From the NCBI RefSeq assembly GCF_002157875.1, contig NZ_CP021376.1, forward strand, positions 2,243,501 to 2,307,500: a stretch of 64,000 bases of DNA. Direction: 5' to 3'. The stretch comes from Oceanisphaera avium (GTDB taxonomy: Bacteria > Pseudomonadota > Gammaproteobacteria > Enterobacterales > Aeromonadaceae). The number at the start of each line of letters is the position of its first letter. Position 1 is the first letter of the stretch. The notes under the pieces are model-generated. The model searched no databases. It worked only from the letters and a program-made list of their open reading frames with translations, and had not been told where the DNA came from. The position numbers were made by a program, and so were the translations under genes. This document shows positions 7,966-17,363 of the stretch, one piece after another.

Positions 7966-8760
7966 ATGCAACAGCATCATATTCATACCCCCTCAGCCCC
8001 AACATTTGACCAACAAGTGGTATTAGTCACCGGCGGCGCGCGCGGCCTAGGCGAGCATTTAGTACGCGCCTTTTTGCGTGAAGGCGCCAAAGTCGTAATT
8101 AACTATCTTAAAAGCGCCCAAGCTGCTGAGCAATTAGCAAACGACTATCCAAATCAAGCGCTGGCATTGCAAGCGGATGTCACTGATGCCGATGCGGTAG
8201 GGGCATTATTTGCTAAAGCCCATGCCCATTTTGGGCAGCCTATTACTACTGTGATTAATAATGCCCTTCCGGCTTTTTCCTTTAACGGTGATGCTCGTGA
8301 AAATGCTGAGCAGTTAAGCTGGAATAATGTACACCAGCAGTTTGAAGGTATCGTAAAAGGTGCGCTAAACACCACACAGGCCGCATTGTCAGGCATGCGT
8401 GAAGCCGGTTTTGGCCGCATTGTTAACGTGGGCACTAACTTATTCCAAAACCCAGTGGTGCCGTATCACGACTACACTGCTGCTAAAGCGGCGTTACTCT
8501 CGTTAACGCGCACGCTGTCTCAAGACTTAGGCCCTGATCAAATTACCGTAAATATGGTATCTGGTGGTTTATTACGCACCACAGATGCCTCGGCTGCCAC
8601 CCCAGAAGCGGTGTTTGATTACATTGCCGCTAATACACCGCTGCGCCGTGTAACCACACCTGCAGAGTTTGCTGATGCGATTTTATTTTTTGCCTCTCCT
8701 TGGTCGCGTTCCGTAACTGGCCAAAACTTGGTAGTAGATGGCGGCTTGGTGAAAAACTAA
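7966..8760 (+). CDS. Short-chain dehydrogenase/reductase, TPP-riboswitch controlled
   Basis: A 264-residue classical SDR. The NAD(P)-binding motif TGGARGLG is at residues 22-29, and the catalytic Y170-x3-K174 lies in YTAAK. The position 13 residues before the tyrosine, normally serine, is Thr157 in NVGTN, which may still work chemically. The C-terminal half (GQNLVVDGG) is typical of 3-oxoacyl-ACP-reductase-like enzymes, but the TPP riboswitch in its leader argues for a role linked to thiamine rather than fatty acids. Its stop overlaps the ATG of the downstream monooxygenase by one base (TAATG), so the two are translated together. The substrate is unknown. Confidence 0.85.
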   Translation: MQQHHIHTPSAPTFDQQVVLVTGGARGLGEHLVRAFLREGAKVVINYLKSAQAAEQLANDYPNQALALQADVTDADAVGALFAKAHAHFGQPITTVINNALPAFSFNGDARENAEQLSWNNVHQQFEGIVKGALNTTQAALSGMREAGFGRIVNVGTNLFQNPVVPYHDYTAAKAALLSLTRTLSQDLGPDQITVNMVSGGLLRTTDASAATPEAVFDYIAANTPLRRVTTPAEFADAILFFASPWSRSVTGQNLVVDGGLVKN

Positions 8761-10067
8761 TGGCAGCTAACAATCAAGCATCACGCATGATGCACCTTAA
8801 TTTATTTTTAATGGGGTGCGGTCATCATAAAGGCGCTTGGCGCCATCCTAAGTCGGCGGTAGAGCGCTTAGGAGACATTGATTATTACGAAGAAATGGCG
8901 CAAATCGCCGAGCGCGGTAAGTTAGATGCCGTCTTTTTTGCCGACGGCCAAGCGGCAGTAAACGTAGCTGACGGCACGCCTTTTTTCCTTGAGCCATTAA
9001 CCGCCATGGCGGCCATGAGCCGGGCTACTGAAAAAATTGGCTTTATTAGTACCGTTTCTAGTACCTTTTACACTCCCTTTCATGCCGCGCGTATGGTGGC
9101 GTCTTTAGACCATATTTCTAAGGGACGTATGGGCTGGAACGTTGTAACTTCTATGTTTGATATGGAAGCGCGTAACCATAACTATGAAGCAATGCCGGTG
9201 CATGCCGAGCGCTATCGCCGAGCCGATGAGTTTGTAGATGCGGTATTAAAGCTATGGGACTCGTGGGATGCAGATGCGCTTACCCTAGATAGATTTGGCC
9301 ATTATGCCGATCCTGCTAAAGTGAAGGCCATTAACCACCATGGCGAATTCTTCTTAGTAGATGGCCCCTTAAATGTGCCGCGCCCGCCCCAAGGGCATCC
9401 GGTATTATTTCAAGCAGGAGCCTCTGATCAAGGGCGAGAGCTCGCCGCACGCCGCGCCGAAGCTATTTATGCCGTAGCCTATGATCTCACCGCCGCCCAA
9501 GAGTACTACCGAGATATTAAGCGTCGAGTAAAAGCTGCCGGTCGCGATGTTGACGTGCCCATTATGCCCGGCTTAGTAACCTATGTTGCTGCCACCGAAG
9601 AAGAAGCAAAAGCTAAGCAACGTGAGCTAGATGAAATGCTGCCCGTGGCCGCTTCTTTGCGTCAATTGGGGTTATTTATTGAGCGCGACTGCTCCGATTG
9701 GGATCTGGATTCGCCCATGCCAGCGTTGCCGCCGCTTGCAGAGTTTACTGGGCCTAAAGGGCGCTATGCCACTATTTTGCGCATTATTGAAACCGAGCAA
9801 CCCACGGTGCGCGAATTATTGGGTCGCTTAGCCGCTGGGGGTGGCCATTGCACTATGGTCGGTACACCAACACAAATTGCCGACCAAATGGAGCTGTGGT
9901 TTAACAACGAAGGTGCCGATGGTTTTAATTTAATGCCGCCTTCGCTGCCTTATAGCTTAAATGATTTTGTAGAGCAGGTTGTGCCTGAGCTACAGCGCCG
10001 CGGTCTGTTTCGCCAAGACTATGAAACCGACACCCTGCGCGGTCACTTAGGCCTAGCTAAGCCCTAA
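8760..10067 (+). CDS. LLM-class flavin-dependent monooxygenase (NtaA/SnaA/DszA family)
   Basis: A 435-residue luciferase-like monooxygenase. An early GHHKGAWRHP motif and WNVVTS (about residues 127-132), together with the conserved NVPRPPQGHPVLFQAGAS block, place it in the family with nitrilotriacetate and dibenzothiophene-sulfone monooxygenases. These use FMNH2 supplied by a separate reductase to oxidise C-N or C-S containing substrates. An in-frame start at 8700 exists inside the SDR gene. The ATG at 8760, overlapping the SDR stop, gives the usual N-terminus. Being under a TPP riboswitch is unusual for this family and suggests a thiamine-related ring compound as substrate (inference). Confidence 0.88.
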   Translation: MAANNQASRMMHLNLFLMGCGHHKGAWRHPKSAVERLGDIDYYEEMAQIAERGKLDAVFFADGQAAVNVADGTPFFLEPLTAMAAMSRATEKIGFISTVSSTFYTPFHAARMVASLDHISKGRMGWNVVTSMFDMEARNHNYEAMPVHAERYRRADEFVDAVLKLWDSWDADALTLDRFGHYADPAKVKAINHHGEFFLVDGPLNVPRPPQGHPVLFQAGASDQGRELAARRAEAIYAVAYDLTAAQEYYRDIKRRVKAAGRDVDVPIMPGLVTYVAATEEEAKAKQRELDEMLPVAASLRQLGLFIERDCSDWDLDSPMPALPPLAEFTGPKGRYATILRIIETEQPTVRELLGRLAAGGGHCTMVGTPTQIADQMELWFNNEGADGFNLMPPSLPYSLNDFVEQVVPELQRRGLFRQDYETDTLRGHLGLAKP

Positions 10068-10092
10068 TCGCCTAGCTCATTATTTGTAACTT

Positions 10093-10123
10093 AAGCCCAT
10101 CACTTTAGTGATGGGCTTTTTTA
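10093..10123 (+). terminator. Terminator of the SDR-monooxygenase operon
   Basis: A 12-bp stem AAGCCCATCACT / AGTGATGGGCTT is followed by a T-run, about 25 bases after the monooxygenase stop. Confidence 0.88.
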
Positions 10124-10236
10124 TTGTGGCGAGTTTTTATTACTGTCTCTTTATTAAGACGTGGCGACTGGCTGAGCGTTTCTTCTAGCGCAGTGATCAA
10201 CTAGGCTAACAATGTTGCCATTATGAAGGAGCCAAG

Positions 10237-10923
10237 ATGAAAATTTTAATGATCATGACCTCACACGCCAAGCTGGGAGATACCGGTAAAGATACCGGCC
10301 TGTGGTTAGAGGAATTTGCCGCGCCTTATTATGTATTTAAAGATGCGGGCGCCAAGCTTACACTCGCTACCCCAAAAGGCGGTAGACCACCTGTGGATCC
10401 CAATAGCTTAGGCCCTGATGCGCTAACACCCGCTACCGAGCGCTTAGCGCAAGATGCAGCGGCGAACGCCGAGTTTTCCAATACCTTGGCACTAAACAGT
10501 GTGTCAGCTAACGATTTTGATGGCATTTTTTACCCCGGTGGGCACGGCCCGTTATGGGATTTAGCCAATAACCCCGACTCGGCGCGGTTAATCTCCCAGA
10601 TGTTAAGCCAACATAAGCCAGTGGCCGCGGTATGTCATGGGCCAGGAGTATTTCGCCAAGTTAACAATGCGCAAGGCCAGTCTTGGGTACTGGGTAAACG
10701 AGTTACGGGTTTTAGTAACAGTGAAGAAGCCGCGGCAGGCTTAACTGAAGTGGTGCCGTTTTTAGTAGAAGATATGCTTAAAGAGCAGGGCGGTCATTAT
10801 TATAAAAGTGACGACTGGCAACCGCATGTAGAAACAGATGGCTTGCTTATTACTGGGCAAAACCCTGCTTCTTCTGCTGCCACAGCGCAGGCGCTATTAG
10901 ATAAACTGGGTGCTAAGTCTTAA
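10237..10923 (+). CDS. DJ-1/PfpI family protein, Hsp31-like class I glutamine-amidotransferase fold
   Basis: A 228-residue DJ-1/ThiJ superfamily protein. The nucleophile elbow AVCHGPG carries Cys133 followed by His134, and an acidic residue in the TGLWLEE segment (~21-27) can complete the site, as in glyoxalase III and Hsp31-like enzymes. An FYPGGHGPLWDL block is typical of that branch. The likely role is methylglyoxal detoxification or protein repair in the cytoplasm; this is a family inference. It has its own ribosome site (AAGGAG) and appears to be a single-gene unit. Confidence 0.83.
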   Translation: MKILMIMTSHAKLGDTGKDTGLWLEEFAAPYYVFKDAGAKLTLATPKGGRPPVDPNSLGPDALTPATERLAQDAAANAEFSNTLALNSVSANDFDGIFYPGGHGPLWDLANNPDSARLISQMLSQHKPVAAVCHGPGVFRQVNNAQGQSWVLGKRVTGFSNSEEAAAGLTEVVPFLVEDMLKEQGGHYYKSDDWQPHVETDGLLITGQNPASSAATAQALLDKLGAKS

Positions 10924-10945
10924 TTTTGGTAACAGGCGAGTAATC

Positions 10946-10972
10946 AAAAAAGGGCGCAGCCGCGTCTTTTTA
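10946..10972 (+). terminator. Probable terminator after the DJ-1 family gene
   Basis: The stem AAAAGGGCGC / GCGTCTTTT with an AGCC loop uses two G-U pairs on the plus strand and ends in a T-run, 25 bases after the stop codon. Confidence 0.6.
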
Positions 10973-11145
10973 TAGTCTAAAGCTTGGGTACATGATTTTA
11001 ATATATTCATAACAGCATAAGAAAAACGGTCAGATGTGCGGCCTGTTGCAAAATGCTGCAAATTTGGTTTTTTAATAGAGTTTTCTGCTATAAAGTCGTT
11101 AAATCGTAACAGGGTAGGATGGACTTCCACCATTGAGGGATAACT

Positions 11146-12378
11146 ATGAACCAAAGCCAACCTTTATTACTACGCTTAACCAATAGCGTTAGTTTAGTAA
11201 CGCAAATCGTCATTGGTATTATTGTTGGTGCACTATTGGCCGTGTTTTGGCCCAGTGCTGCCCAAGCTGTGGGCTTATTGGGTAGCTTGTTTGTTAGTGC
11301 CTTAAAAGCGGTTGCCCCCATCTTGGTATTTGTGTTGGTGTTATCTTCTATTGCTAATCATCGCCACGGCAGCCAAACCAGTATTAAACCTATTTTAGCG
11401 CTGTATTTTATTGGTACCTTTGTGGCCGCGGTAACGGCCGTTATCATGAGCTTTATATTTCCTACTACCTTAGTGCTGGCGCTAGATGCTGCAGAGGCCA
11501 CGCCGCCCGAGGGCATAGCAGAAGTATTGCATACCTTATTATTCCAAGTCGTTGATAACCCAATTAATGCGCTACTTACGGGTAATTTTATTGGTATTTT
11601 AGCCTGGGCCATCGGGCTTGGCTTAGTGTTGCGCCACGGTGCCGAGTCTAGCAAACATGTGTTTCGTGATATCTCCGAGGGGGTTTCTAATATAGTGCGC
11701 TTTGTGATCCGCTTAGCGCCCTTAGGTATTTTTGGTTTAGTGGCCAGTACCATAGCCGCGACGGGCTTTGAGGTGTTATGGGGTTATGCGCGCCTACTGG
11801 CGGTATTAATTGGCTCTATGCTCATTATCGCCTTAGTGATGAACCCGCTCATTGTGTACTTTAAAATTCGCCGCAATCCGTACCCACTGGTATTTAAGTG
11901 CTTGCGCGAAAGTGGCGTAACCGCGTTTTTTACTCGTAGCTCAGCCGCTAATATTCCCGTGAACATGGACTTATGTAAGCGTTTAAACCTACATGAAGAC
12001 ACTTACTCTGTTTCTATTCCGCTAGGCGCCACCATTAATATGGGCGGTGCCGCCATCACTATTACTGTGCTCACCCTAGCGGCAGTAAATACCTTAGGTA
12101 TTGAAGTCGACTTTGCTACTGCGCTGTTACTGAGTGTGATTGCCTCGGTTTCTGCCTGTGGAGCCTCTGGGGTGGCAGGTGGCTCTTTATTGTTGATACC
12201 GCTGGCCTGTAGCTTATTTGGCATCTCTAATGAAGTAGCGATGCAAGTCGTGGCCATTGGTTTTATTATTGGCGTATTACAAGACTCAGCAGAAACGGGG
12301 CTTAATAGCTCTACCGATGTGCTGTTTACTGCTGCGGCCTGCCAAGCAGAAGAAACTAAAGCAAGCTTAGTGCATTAA
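11146..12378 (+). CDS. sstT: Serine/threonine:sodium symporter SstT
   Basis: A 410-residue DAACS-family transporter very close to E. coli SstT (414). Conserved blocks include [13 protein letters not shown], the serine-rich re-entrant loop region, and [31 protein letters not shown], cited here only in part as [16 protein letters not shown]-terminal [17 protein letters not shown] also matches. It imports serine and threonine with sodium. A terminator follows at once, so it is a single-gene unit. Confidence 0.95.
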   Translation: MNQSQPLLLRLTNSVSLVTQIVIGIIVGALLAVFWPSAAQAVGLLGSLFVSALKAVAPILVFVLVLSSIANHRHGSQTSIKPILALYFIGTFVAAVTAVIMSFIFPTTLVLALDAAEATPPEGIAEVLHTLLFQVVDNPINALLTGNFIGILAWAIGLGLVLRHGAESSKHVFRDISEGVSNIVRFVIRLAPLGIFGLVASTIAATGFEVLWGYARLLAVLIGSMLIIALVMNPLIVYFKIRRNPYPLVFKCLRESGVTAFFTRSSAANIPVNMDLCKRLNLHEDTYSVSIPLGATINMGGAAITITVLTLAAVNTLGIEVDFATALLLSVIASVSACGASGVAGGSLLLIPLACSLFGISNEVAMQVVAIGFIIGVLQDSAETGLNSSTDVLFTAAACQAEETKASLVH

Positions 12379-12392
12379 GCGCTAGGTAATTT

Positions 12393-12420
12393 AAAGCCCC
12401 TATACGGGGCTTTTTTTATG
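12393..12420 (+). terminator. Terminator of sstT
   Basis: The stem AAAGCCCC / GGGGCTTT with a 5-nt loop is followed by a T-run. It partly overlaps the 3' end of the convergent LysR gene and may slow readthrough in both directions. Confidence 0.85.
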
Positions 12421-13315
12421 GCAACGGCTTATTCATGTGTTGCAGACATAATTCAATAAAATGGCTGAGTGAGGCCGAGTGATATTTTTGCTTGTGCCAT
12501 ACCAACTTAAAAGTACGACTCAGCATTCTATCGAGCGGTACTACTTTTAATCGACCGGTGCTAATACGCTCACCCGCGGCGCGGCGTGACACAAAGGCTA
12601 GTCCTAAGCCATGCTCTGCTGCCTGCATAATCGACTCTATGGTATTAAGCTCTAACACTTGACCTAGTGGTGCCAGTTTTGGGGCTAATTGCTGCTCAAA
12701 TTGCTGGCGAATACCCGATTCTCGCTCTCTTAACACCCATGCTTGGTTAGCTAATTGCGCTAATTTCAACGGGGTAGTGACAAGTTGCTCGCCATAACGT
12801 TTAAACAGCTCGTGCTGCGGGTTAGCAACCACTAATAATTCATCTGTTAGCCAGTCTTGGCTAATTAAAGGGGGAGGGAAATGCTCGCCCTCCACCAATG
12901 CTAAATCCAGCTCAAAGCGCAGTATCTTCTCGCACAAGGCTTGGGTATGCGTGATCTGTACCTTATGTAATTGCGGTTGCTGAGCCAATATGGCGGGCAG
13001 CACATAATTACCAATGGTTTGACTGGCACCCAAGCGCAAGCTGCCCGTGGGCGTGCCTTGCTCAGCAAATAAATGCTCAACATCCATCACTCGGCTTAAT
13101 ATTTCTTCTGCTAGCGGCTGCAGCTGGCGGCCTTGCTCATTAAGCTGCAAACGCGGATGCACTCTATCAAACAGCACTTGGCCAAGCTGGCGCTCTAATT
13201 GCGCCAGCGACTGAGAAAGAGCGCCTTTACTTAGAAAAAGCTCGTTAGCGGCAGTACTTAAATTGCCATAGCGAGCAATGCTAGTGAAGGCTTGCAGCTG
13301 CTTTAAACTGATCAT
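12416..13315 (-). CDS. LysR-type transcriptional regulator
   Basis: A 299-residue LysR protein. The winged helix-turn-helix covers residues ~3-60 (GNLSTAANELFLSKGALSQSLAQ in that span). The effector domain starts near residue 90 with GSLRLGASQTIGNYVLP, similar to CysB/CbbR/YeiE-like members. It diverges from a TehA-like transporter gene with a 117-bp shared intergenic region, so it most likely regulates that transporter and itself. The effector is unknown. Confidence 0.83.
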   Translation of the reverse strand: MISLKQLQAFTSIARYGNLSTAANELFLSKGALSQSLAQLERQLGQVLFDRVHPRLQLNEQGRQLQPLAEEILSRVMDVEHLFAEQGTPTGSLRLGASQTIGNYVLPAILAQQPQLHKVQITHTQALCEKILRFELDLALVEGEHFPPPLISQDWLTDELLVVANPQHELFKRYGEQLVTTPLKLAQLANQAWVLRERESGIRQQFEQQLAPKLAPLGQVLELNTIESIMQAAEHGLGLAFVSRRAAGERISTGRLKVVPLDRMLSRTFKLVWHKQKYHSASLSHFIELCLQHMNKPLP

Positions 13316-13432
13316 GCACCGCCCCTTAAGTTATAAGCGTATAGAAATACTAAACATAAAGTTTAAATCATTTAAATATCTTGAGCAGAGGAGTTTTTTT
13401 ATTATAGAGGTTGGTGAGTTAAGGAGAGAGTT

Positions 13433-14392
13433 ATGTGGTTGAGTACCCGCCAACGATTTGCTAATGCCCCCACGCCCATGGCGGGCTTAGCACTAGGTAT
13501 TGCAAGCCTAGGTTGGTGCTGGGAAAACTTAGGGGTATTTAATGGTCATGCTCAGTTTATGGGAGCCCTATTAGCCGGCTTATTATTAGTAATATTAACG
13601 AGCAAGTTTATTCTACACCCTCAGTTATTAGCTCAAGACTTAGCGCATCCGGTGGTGGGCAGCGTAGTGCCTACTTTTGCCATGACCACTATGGTGATTG
13701 CTAAGGCGGTGGGTGGCCAGCTAAGTAGTGGCTTATGGCTGCTTGCCATTGCCTTACACTTATGGTTTTTAGTGACCTTTGCCTGGCATCGTTTTAAGCA
13801 TTTTGAATTGCATCATATGCTGCCAAGCTGGTTTGTGCCGCCCATTGGCATAGTGGTGGCCGACGTTACTAGCCCAGGTGGGGTCTTTGAGAGCCTAGCG
13901 CAGGGCTTATTGTGGTTTGGCTTAGTGTGCTACGCCGTTATGCTGCCTATGATGTTATACCGCTTAGTTTTTTGCCCGCCCTTGCCCGACGGTGCCCAAG
14001 CTACACTGGCGGTAATGGCGGCGCCAGGTAGCTTGTGTTTAGCCGGCTATTTAACGGTGACGCCAGACCCTAATTTATTGCTAGTCGCCGTGCTATTAGG
14101 AATAGCAGTAGTGATGACTTTAATTATTTATCTGGCTTTTATTAAGCTGTTGCGCCTGCCGTTTAGCCCAGGCTACGCCGCCTTTACCTTTCCGCTAGTT
14201 ATCGGCGCCGCAGCGTTATTTAAAGTGGCGCGCTTAGCCCGCGAGCTGGGTTGGGATGAGACCAGTGTTAGCCAGTTAACGTGGTTAGCAGAAGGGGAGT
14301 TAATTATCGCTACTCTGATCGTGAGCTATGTGGCATTACGCTTTGCCCTACACTTTAATCCACTGCGCAAAGCGCTAGCTGAGCTTGCTTAG
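13433..14392 (+). CDS. TDT (TehA/SLAC1-like) family transporter
   Basis: A 319-residue membrane protein with about ten hydrophobic segments. The family pattern is clear in MAGLALGIASLGWCWE near the N-terminus and in HHMLPSWFVPPIGIVVAD in the middle. The TDT family includes the tellurite-resistance channel TehA, malate transporters and sulfite exporters; the substrate here is not evident. The start ATG has a strong AAGGAGAG site. A divergent LysR gene is the likely regulator. Confidence 0.85.
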   Translation: MWLSTRQRFANAPTPMAGLALGIASLGWCWENLGVFNGHAQFMGALLAGLLLVILTSKFILHPQLLAQDLAHPVVGSVVPTFAMTTMVIAKAVGGQLSSGLWLLAIALHLWFLVTFAWHRFKHFELHHMLPSWFVPPIGIVVADVTSPGGVFESLAQGLLWFGLVCYAVMLPMMLYRLVFCPPLPDGAQATLAVMAAPGSLCLAGYLTVTPDPNLLLVAVLLGIAVVMTLIIYLAFIKLLRLPFSPGYAAFTFPLVIGAAALFKVARLARELGWDETSVSQLTWLAEGELIIATLIVSYVALRFALHFNPLRKALAELA

Positions 14393-14774
14393 TCTTATAT
14401 TCAAGTGATTAGCCTAATAAAGAACATCGAGCCAATGCTATAAAGCTATTTCTGCCACGGAATACACAGAAGAACACGGAAAAAATAGAAATCAGATCTA
14501 AAAAGGGCTTTTATACCAATAATAACAGCTGAAAGCCGGCTCTATTGTAGCCAGCATTTAGCTGTTGAAGTTGGGTGTTAGGATAGTTTTTAAATCTCAC
14601 CCAACGAGATTGGCAGTTAAAACGTCAGACTACAAAGAGCATGCCAAAATCATAAAAGAGTGTTTATCTAATAAAATGTTTTTCAGATTTTATCTCTATT
14701 TTTCTGGGGATTCCGTGTTCTTCCGTGGCAAAAACAGGGTTAAGTCTTGTGATTCCTCAATCCCCAATCACTTA
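14393..14774. repeat. Intergenic region with a MITE-like inverted repeat
   Basis: Two copies of a roughly 35-base sequence face each other: 14454-14489 (GCCACGGAA...AGAACACGGA...AAATAGA) and, inverted, 14692-14729 (TCTCTATTTTT...CCGTGTTCTTCCGTGGC). They enclose about 200 bases with no convincing gene. A third half-copy lies at 52591-52628. The layout resembles a small non-autonomous element or paired extragenic repeats. The ORF spanning 14565-14849 crosses the repeat and starts at TTG, so it is not called. Confidence 0.65.
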
Positions 14775-15608
14775 TCACACCTCACTTGTCACTCTGGCTT
14801 GCTTTTGCGTGGCGTAAATAAAGGCGCCAATAAAGAACAAGGTGAGTAGCAGCACTATGGTGGGTGCCGGTGCGCTGTCGATAAAAAATGACAGGTACAC
14901 GCCAAAGAAGGCGCCTACTACCGCAATCACCACCGATAGCACTAACATGGTGCTAAATTTATTGGTCAGTAAGAAGGCAATGGCACCGGGGGCAATGAGC
15001 AGCGAAATCGCCAAAATTAAGCCTACCGATTTTAATGCCGCCACTATGGTTAGCGCGATTAAACACAGCAAGCTGTAGTGCAATACATTGACTCTTAAGC
15101 CGATGGCTTGGGCATGCGCGGGATCGAAGGCGTGCAGCAAAAAATCGCGCCATTTACCGCCTAAAATCACCACCGTAATTAAGGCGATAATGGCCGTTTC
15201 TAAAATGTCACCCCAGACGACCCCCAACATATCGCCAAACAAAATATGATCTAAGTGCACATCGGAATTAATTTTTACATACAACAATAAACCTAAGCCA
15301 AACATGCCCGAAAACACGATGCCCATAATGGTGTCTTGTTTTATACGACTATTGTTTTTTAAAAAACCAATAGATAGCGCGCACACCATGCCAGCAAGAA
15401 AAGCGCCAATAGTAAAAGGCGCCCCTATTATGTAAGCGATCACTACCCCCGGAAACACCGCGTGGCTCATGGCATCTCCCATGAGCGCCCAGCCTTTAAG
15501 TACTAAAAAGCAGGACAGCAAGGCAGTAGGCACAGCGATAAGCACCGAAATAAGCAGCGCATTAACCATAAAGCTAAATTGAAAAGGGGCCATTAAGGTA
15601 TCTATCAT
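14775..15608 (-). CDS. sitD: Manganese/iron ABC transporter permease (SitD-like)
   Basis: A 277-residue ABC-3 family membrane protein with about eight transmembrane segments and the conserved permease motif KGWALMGDAMSHAVFPG, which contacts the ATPase. It is the last gene of a four-gene operon encoding a chelated Mn/Fe uptake system like SitABCD/YfeABCD. Its ATG overlaps the stop of the previous permease gene (ATGA). The metal preference (Mn, Fe or Zn) is not certain from sequence. Confidence 0.87.
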   Translation of the reverse strand: MIDTLMAPFQFSFMVNALLISVLIAVPTALLSCFLVLKGWALMGDAMSHAVFPGVVIAYIIGAPFTIGAFLAGMVCALSIGFLKNNSRIKQDTIMGIVFSGMFGLGLLLYVKINSDVHLDHILFGDMLGVVWGDILETAIIALITVVILGGKWRDFLLHAFDPAHAQAIGLRVNVLHYSLLCLIALTIVAALKSVGLILAISLLIAPGAIAFLLTNKFSTMLVLSVVIAVVGAFFGVYLSFFIDSAPAPTIVLLLTLFFIGAFIYATQKQARVTSEV

Positions 15609-16462
15609 GCGATCACCTCTAGCGCTTGTGCGGCACGACGGCGAGCGGCAAAATAACCGTGCTTAGGTGCAAAGAAAAAGGCTAATAAAAACAATAAGGT
15701 TTGCAGTACCACAATAATGCCACCGGTAGCGCCATCAAGATAATAACTGGCATAAGCGCCAATAAAGCAGCTAATGGTGCCAATGCTAATGGCGATGGCT
15801 AATAAACGCGGAAAACGGTCGGTCAGCAAATAGGCGGTCGCCCCGGGAGTGACCACTAAACAGATCACCAAAAAAGCGCCCACGGTTTGTAGCGCGGCCA
15901 CCGTAGAAGCGGCGAGCAGCGTAAAAAATAACAACTTAATTTTACTGGGACTAATGCCAATAGAGCGGGCGTGGTTCTCATCAAAAAACACCACTAAAAT
16001 ATCTTTCCACTTCACCACTAATATGGCCAAAGTGACGAGACTGATCAGTACCAGCTGCAAAATATCATAAGGATCTATGGCTAAAATATTACCCAAGACA
16101 ATAGTTTTAATATTTACCGCCGTAGGCTTAAGCGACACCATAAATAAGCCCAGCGCAAAAAAGCTGGAGAAAATAAGGCCAATGATAACATCTTCTTTTA
16201 GCTTACTGCGCTGGTTTAAAAACAACATAGTGCCCGCCGCTAACCCGCCGGCAAAAAAAGCGCCCAGCGAAAACGGCAAGCCCAGCATATAAGCGCCCGC
16301 TACCCCAGGCACAATAGAGTGGGAAAGGGCATCGCCAATCAGCGACCAACCTTTAAGCATTAAATAACAAGATAAAAACGCACACACACCGCCCACCAAA
16401 GACGATACCCACATGGCATTAATCATGTACTGATAGCTAAAAGGCTCAAGCAGTAGGCTCAT
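15605..16462 (-). CDS. sitC: Manganese/iron ABC transporter permease (SitC-like)
   Basis: The second ABC-3 permease of the system, about 285 residues, with motif [17 protein letters not shown]. The frame is open further upstream to 16585, but the ATG at 16462 has a GGAGG ribosome site and begins [23 protein letters not shown], as in SitC/YfeC. It overlaps the end of the ATPase gene by 17 bases. The two different permeases form the membrane channel for the metal. Confidence 0.87.
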   Translation of the reverse strand: MSLLLEPFSYQYMINAMWVSSLVGGVCAFLSCYLMLKGWSLIGDALSHSIVPGVAGAYMLGLPFSLGAFFAGGLAAGTMLFLNQRSKLKEDVIIGLIFSSFFALGLFMVSLKPTAVNIKTIVLGNILAIDPYDILQLVLISLVTLAILVVKWKDILVVFFDENHARSIGISPSKIKLLFFTLLAASTVAALQTVGAFLVICLVVTPGATAYLLTDRFPRLLAIAISIGTISCFIGAYASYYLDGATGGIIVVLQTLLFLLAFFFAPKHGYFAARRRAAQALEVIA

Positions 16463-17363
16463 TATTGTTATCCTCCCACTGCGTTTGTGCCTCGCGGCTA
16501 TGTACTTGACCGGCCTTAATAATAAGCGGGCGCTCATCATCACTAATAATGCCAATAGCATGAGGGCGACCATGCTTATTTTCATTTAAGACGAAGTGGC
16601 GCAACACGCCGCCAAAGGCCAGCTCTAGATTATCTTGCGTAAAGGTTTCTTGCGTGGTGCCGTGAGCTAACACAGTCCCTTTAATTAACACAGTACGATC
16701 ACAAAATTCGGGCACCGAGCCTAAGTTGTGAGTAGACACTAACATGACGCGGCCTTCTTCACGCAGCTCACGCAATAAATTAATAATTTGATCTTCTGTT
16801 TTAACGTCTACGCCGGTAAAAGGCTCATCGAGCAAAATAATTTGGCCGTTTTGCGCTAAGGCTCGCGCTAAAAACACCCGTTTTTTTTGCCCGCCGGACA
16901 GCTCCCCAATTTGGCGCTTGCGAAATTCGGTCATGTTTACCCGCGCCAGTGCTTGAGAAACTGCTTCGTGGTCGGCTTTTTTAGGGCGGCGCAGCCAGCC
17001 CATATGGCCATAACGGCCCATCATCACTACATCTTCTACTAATACCGGAAAGTTCCAGTCTACTTCTTCTGATTGCGGCACATAAGCCACTAAATTTTGG
17101 CGCAAAGCAGCATCCACACTCATGCCCAGCACGCTTATTTCCCCTTTCGCTAAGCGCACAAAGCCCATAATGGCTTTAAATAAGGTGGACTTTCCTGAGC
17201 CGTTAACCCCTACCAGTGCCGCAATAGTGCCAGTAGGAATAGCAAAGCTGGCATCGCGCAGCGCCGTATGGCCATTACGATAAGTCACAGTTACCTCGCT
17301 AACCTTAAGGCCAGAGTCTAAGGCGCGAGTGGGGGTGGGAGTAGTTTGTTGCTGCAAACTCAT
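16446..17363 (-). CDS. sitB: Manganese/iron ABC transporter ATP-binding protein (SitB-like)
   Basis: A 305-residue ATPase. Walker A is GVNGSGKST (Lys58), the Q-loop is [12 protein letters not shown], the signature is LSGGQKKR and Walker B is [12 protein letters not shown]. The VDWNFP and GHMGWLRRP segments are typical of metal-type SitB/YfeB. The ATG overlaps the sitA stop by four bases. A C-terminal extension after ~255 ([13 protein letters not shown]) is usual for the subfamily. Confidence 0.9.
   Translation of the reverse strand: MSLQQQTTPTPTRALDSGLKVSEVTVTYRNGHTALRDASFAIPTGTIAALVGVNGSGKSTLFKAIMGFVRLAKGEISVLGMSVDAALRQNLVAYVPQSEEVDWNFPVLVEDVVMMGRYGHMGWLRRPKKADHEAVSQALARVNMTEFRKRQIGELSGGQKKRVFLARALAQNGQIILLDEPFTGVDVKTEDQIINLLRELREEGRVMLVSTHNLGSVPEFCDRTVLIKGTVLAHGTTQETFTQDNLELAFGGVLRHFVLNENKHGRPHAIGIISDDERPLIIKAGQVHSREAQTQWEDNNNEPTA

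Noticed and set aside
14565..14849. 94-codon frame between the TehA-like gene and sitD
   Set aside because: It starts at TTG, crosses a dispersed repeat, overlaps the sitD end and has no recognisable domain.
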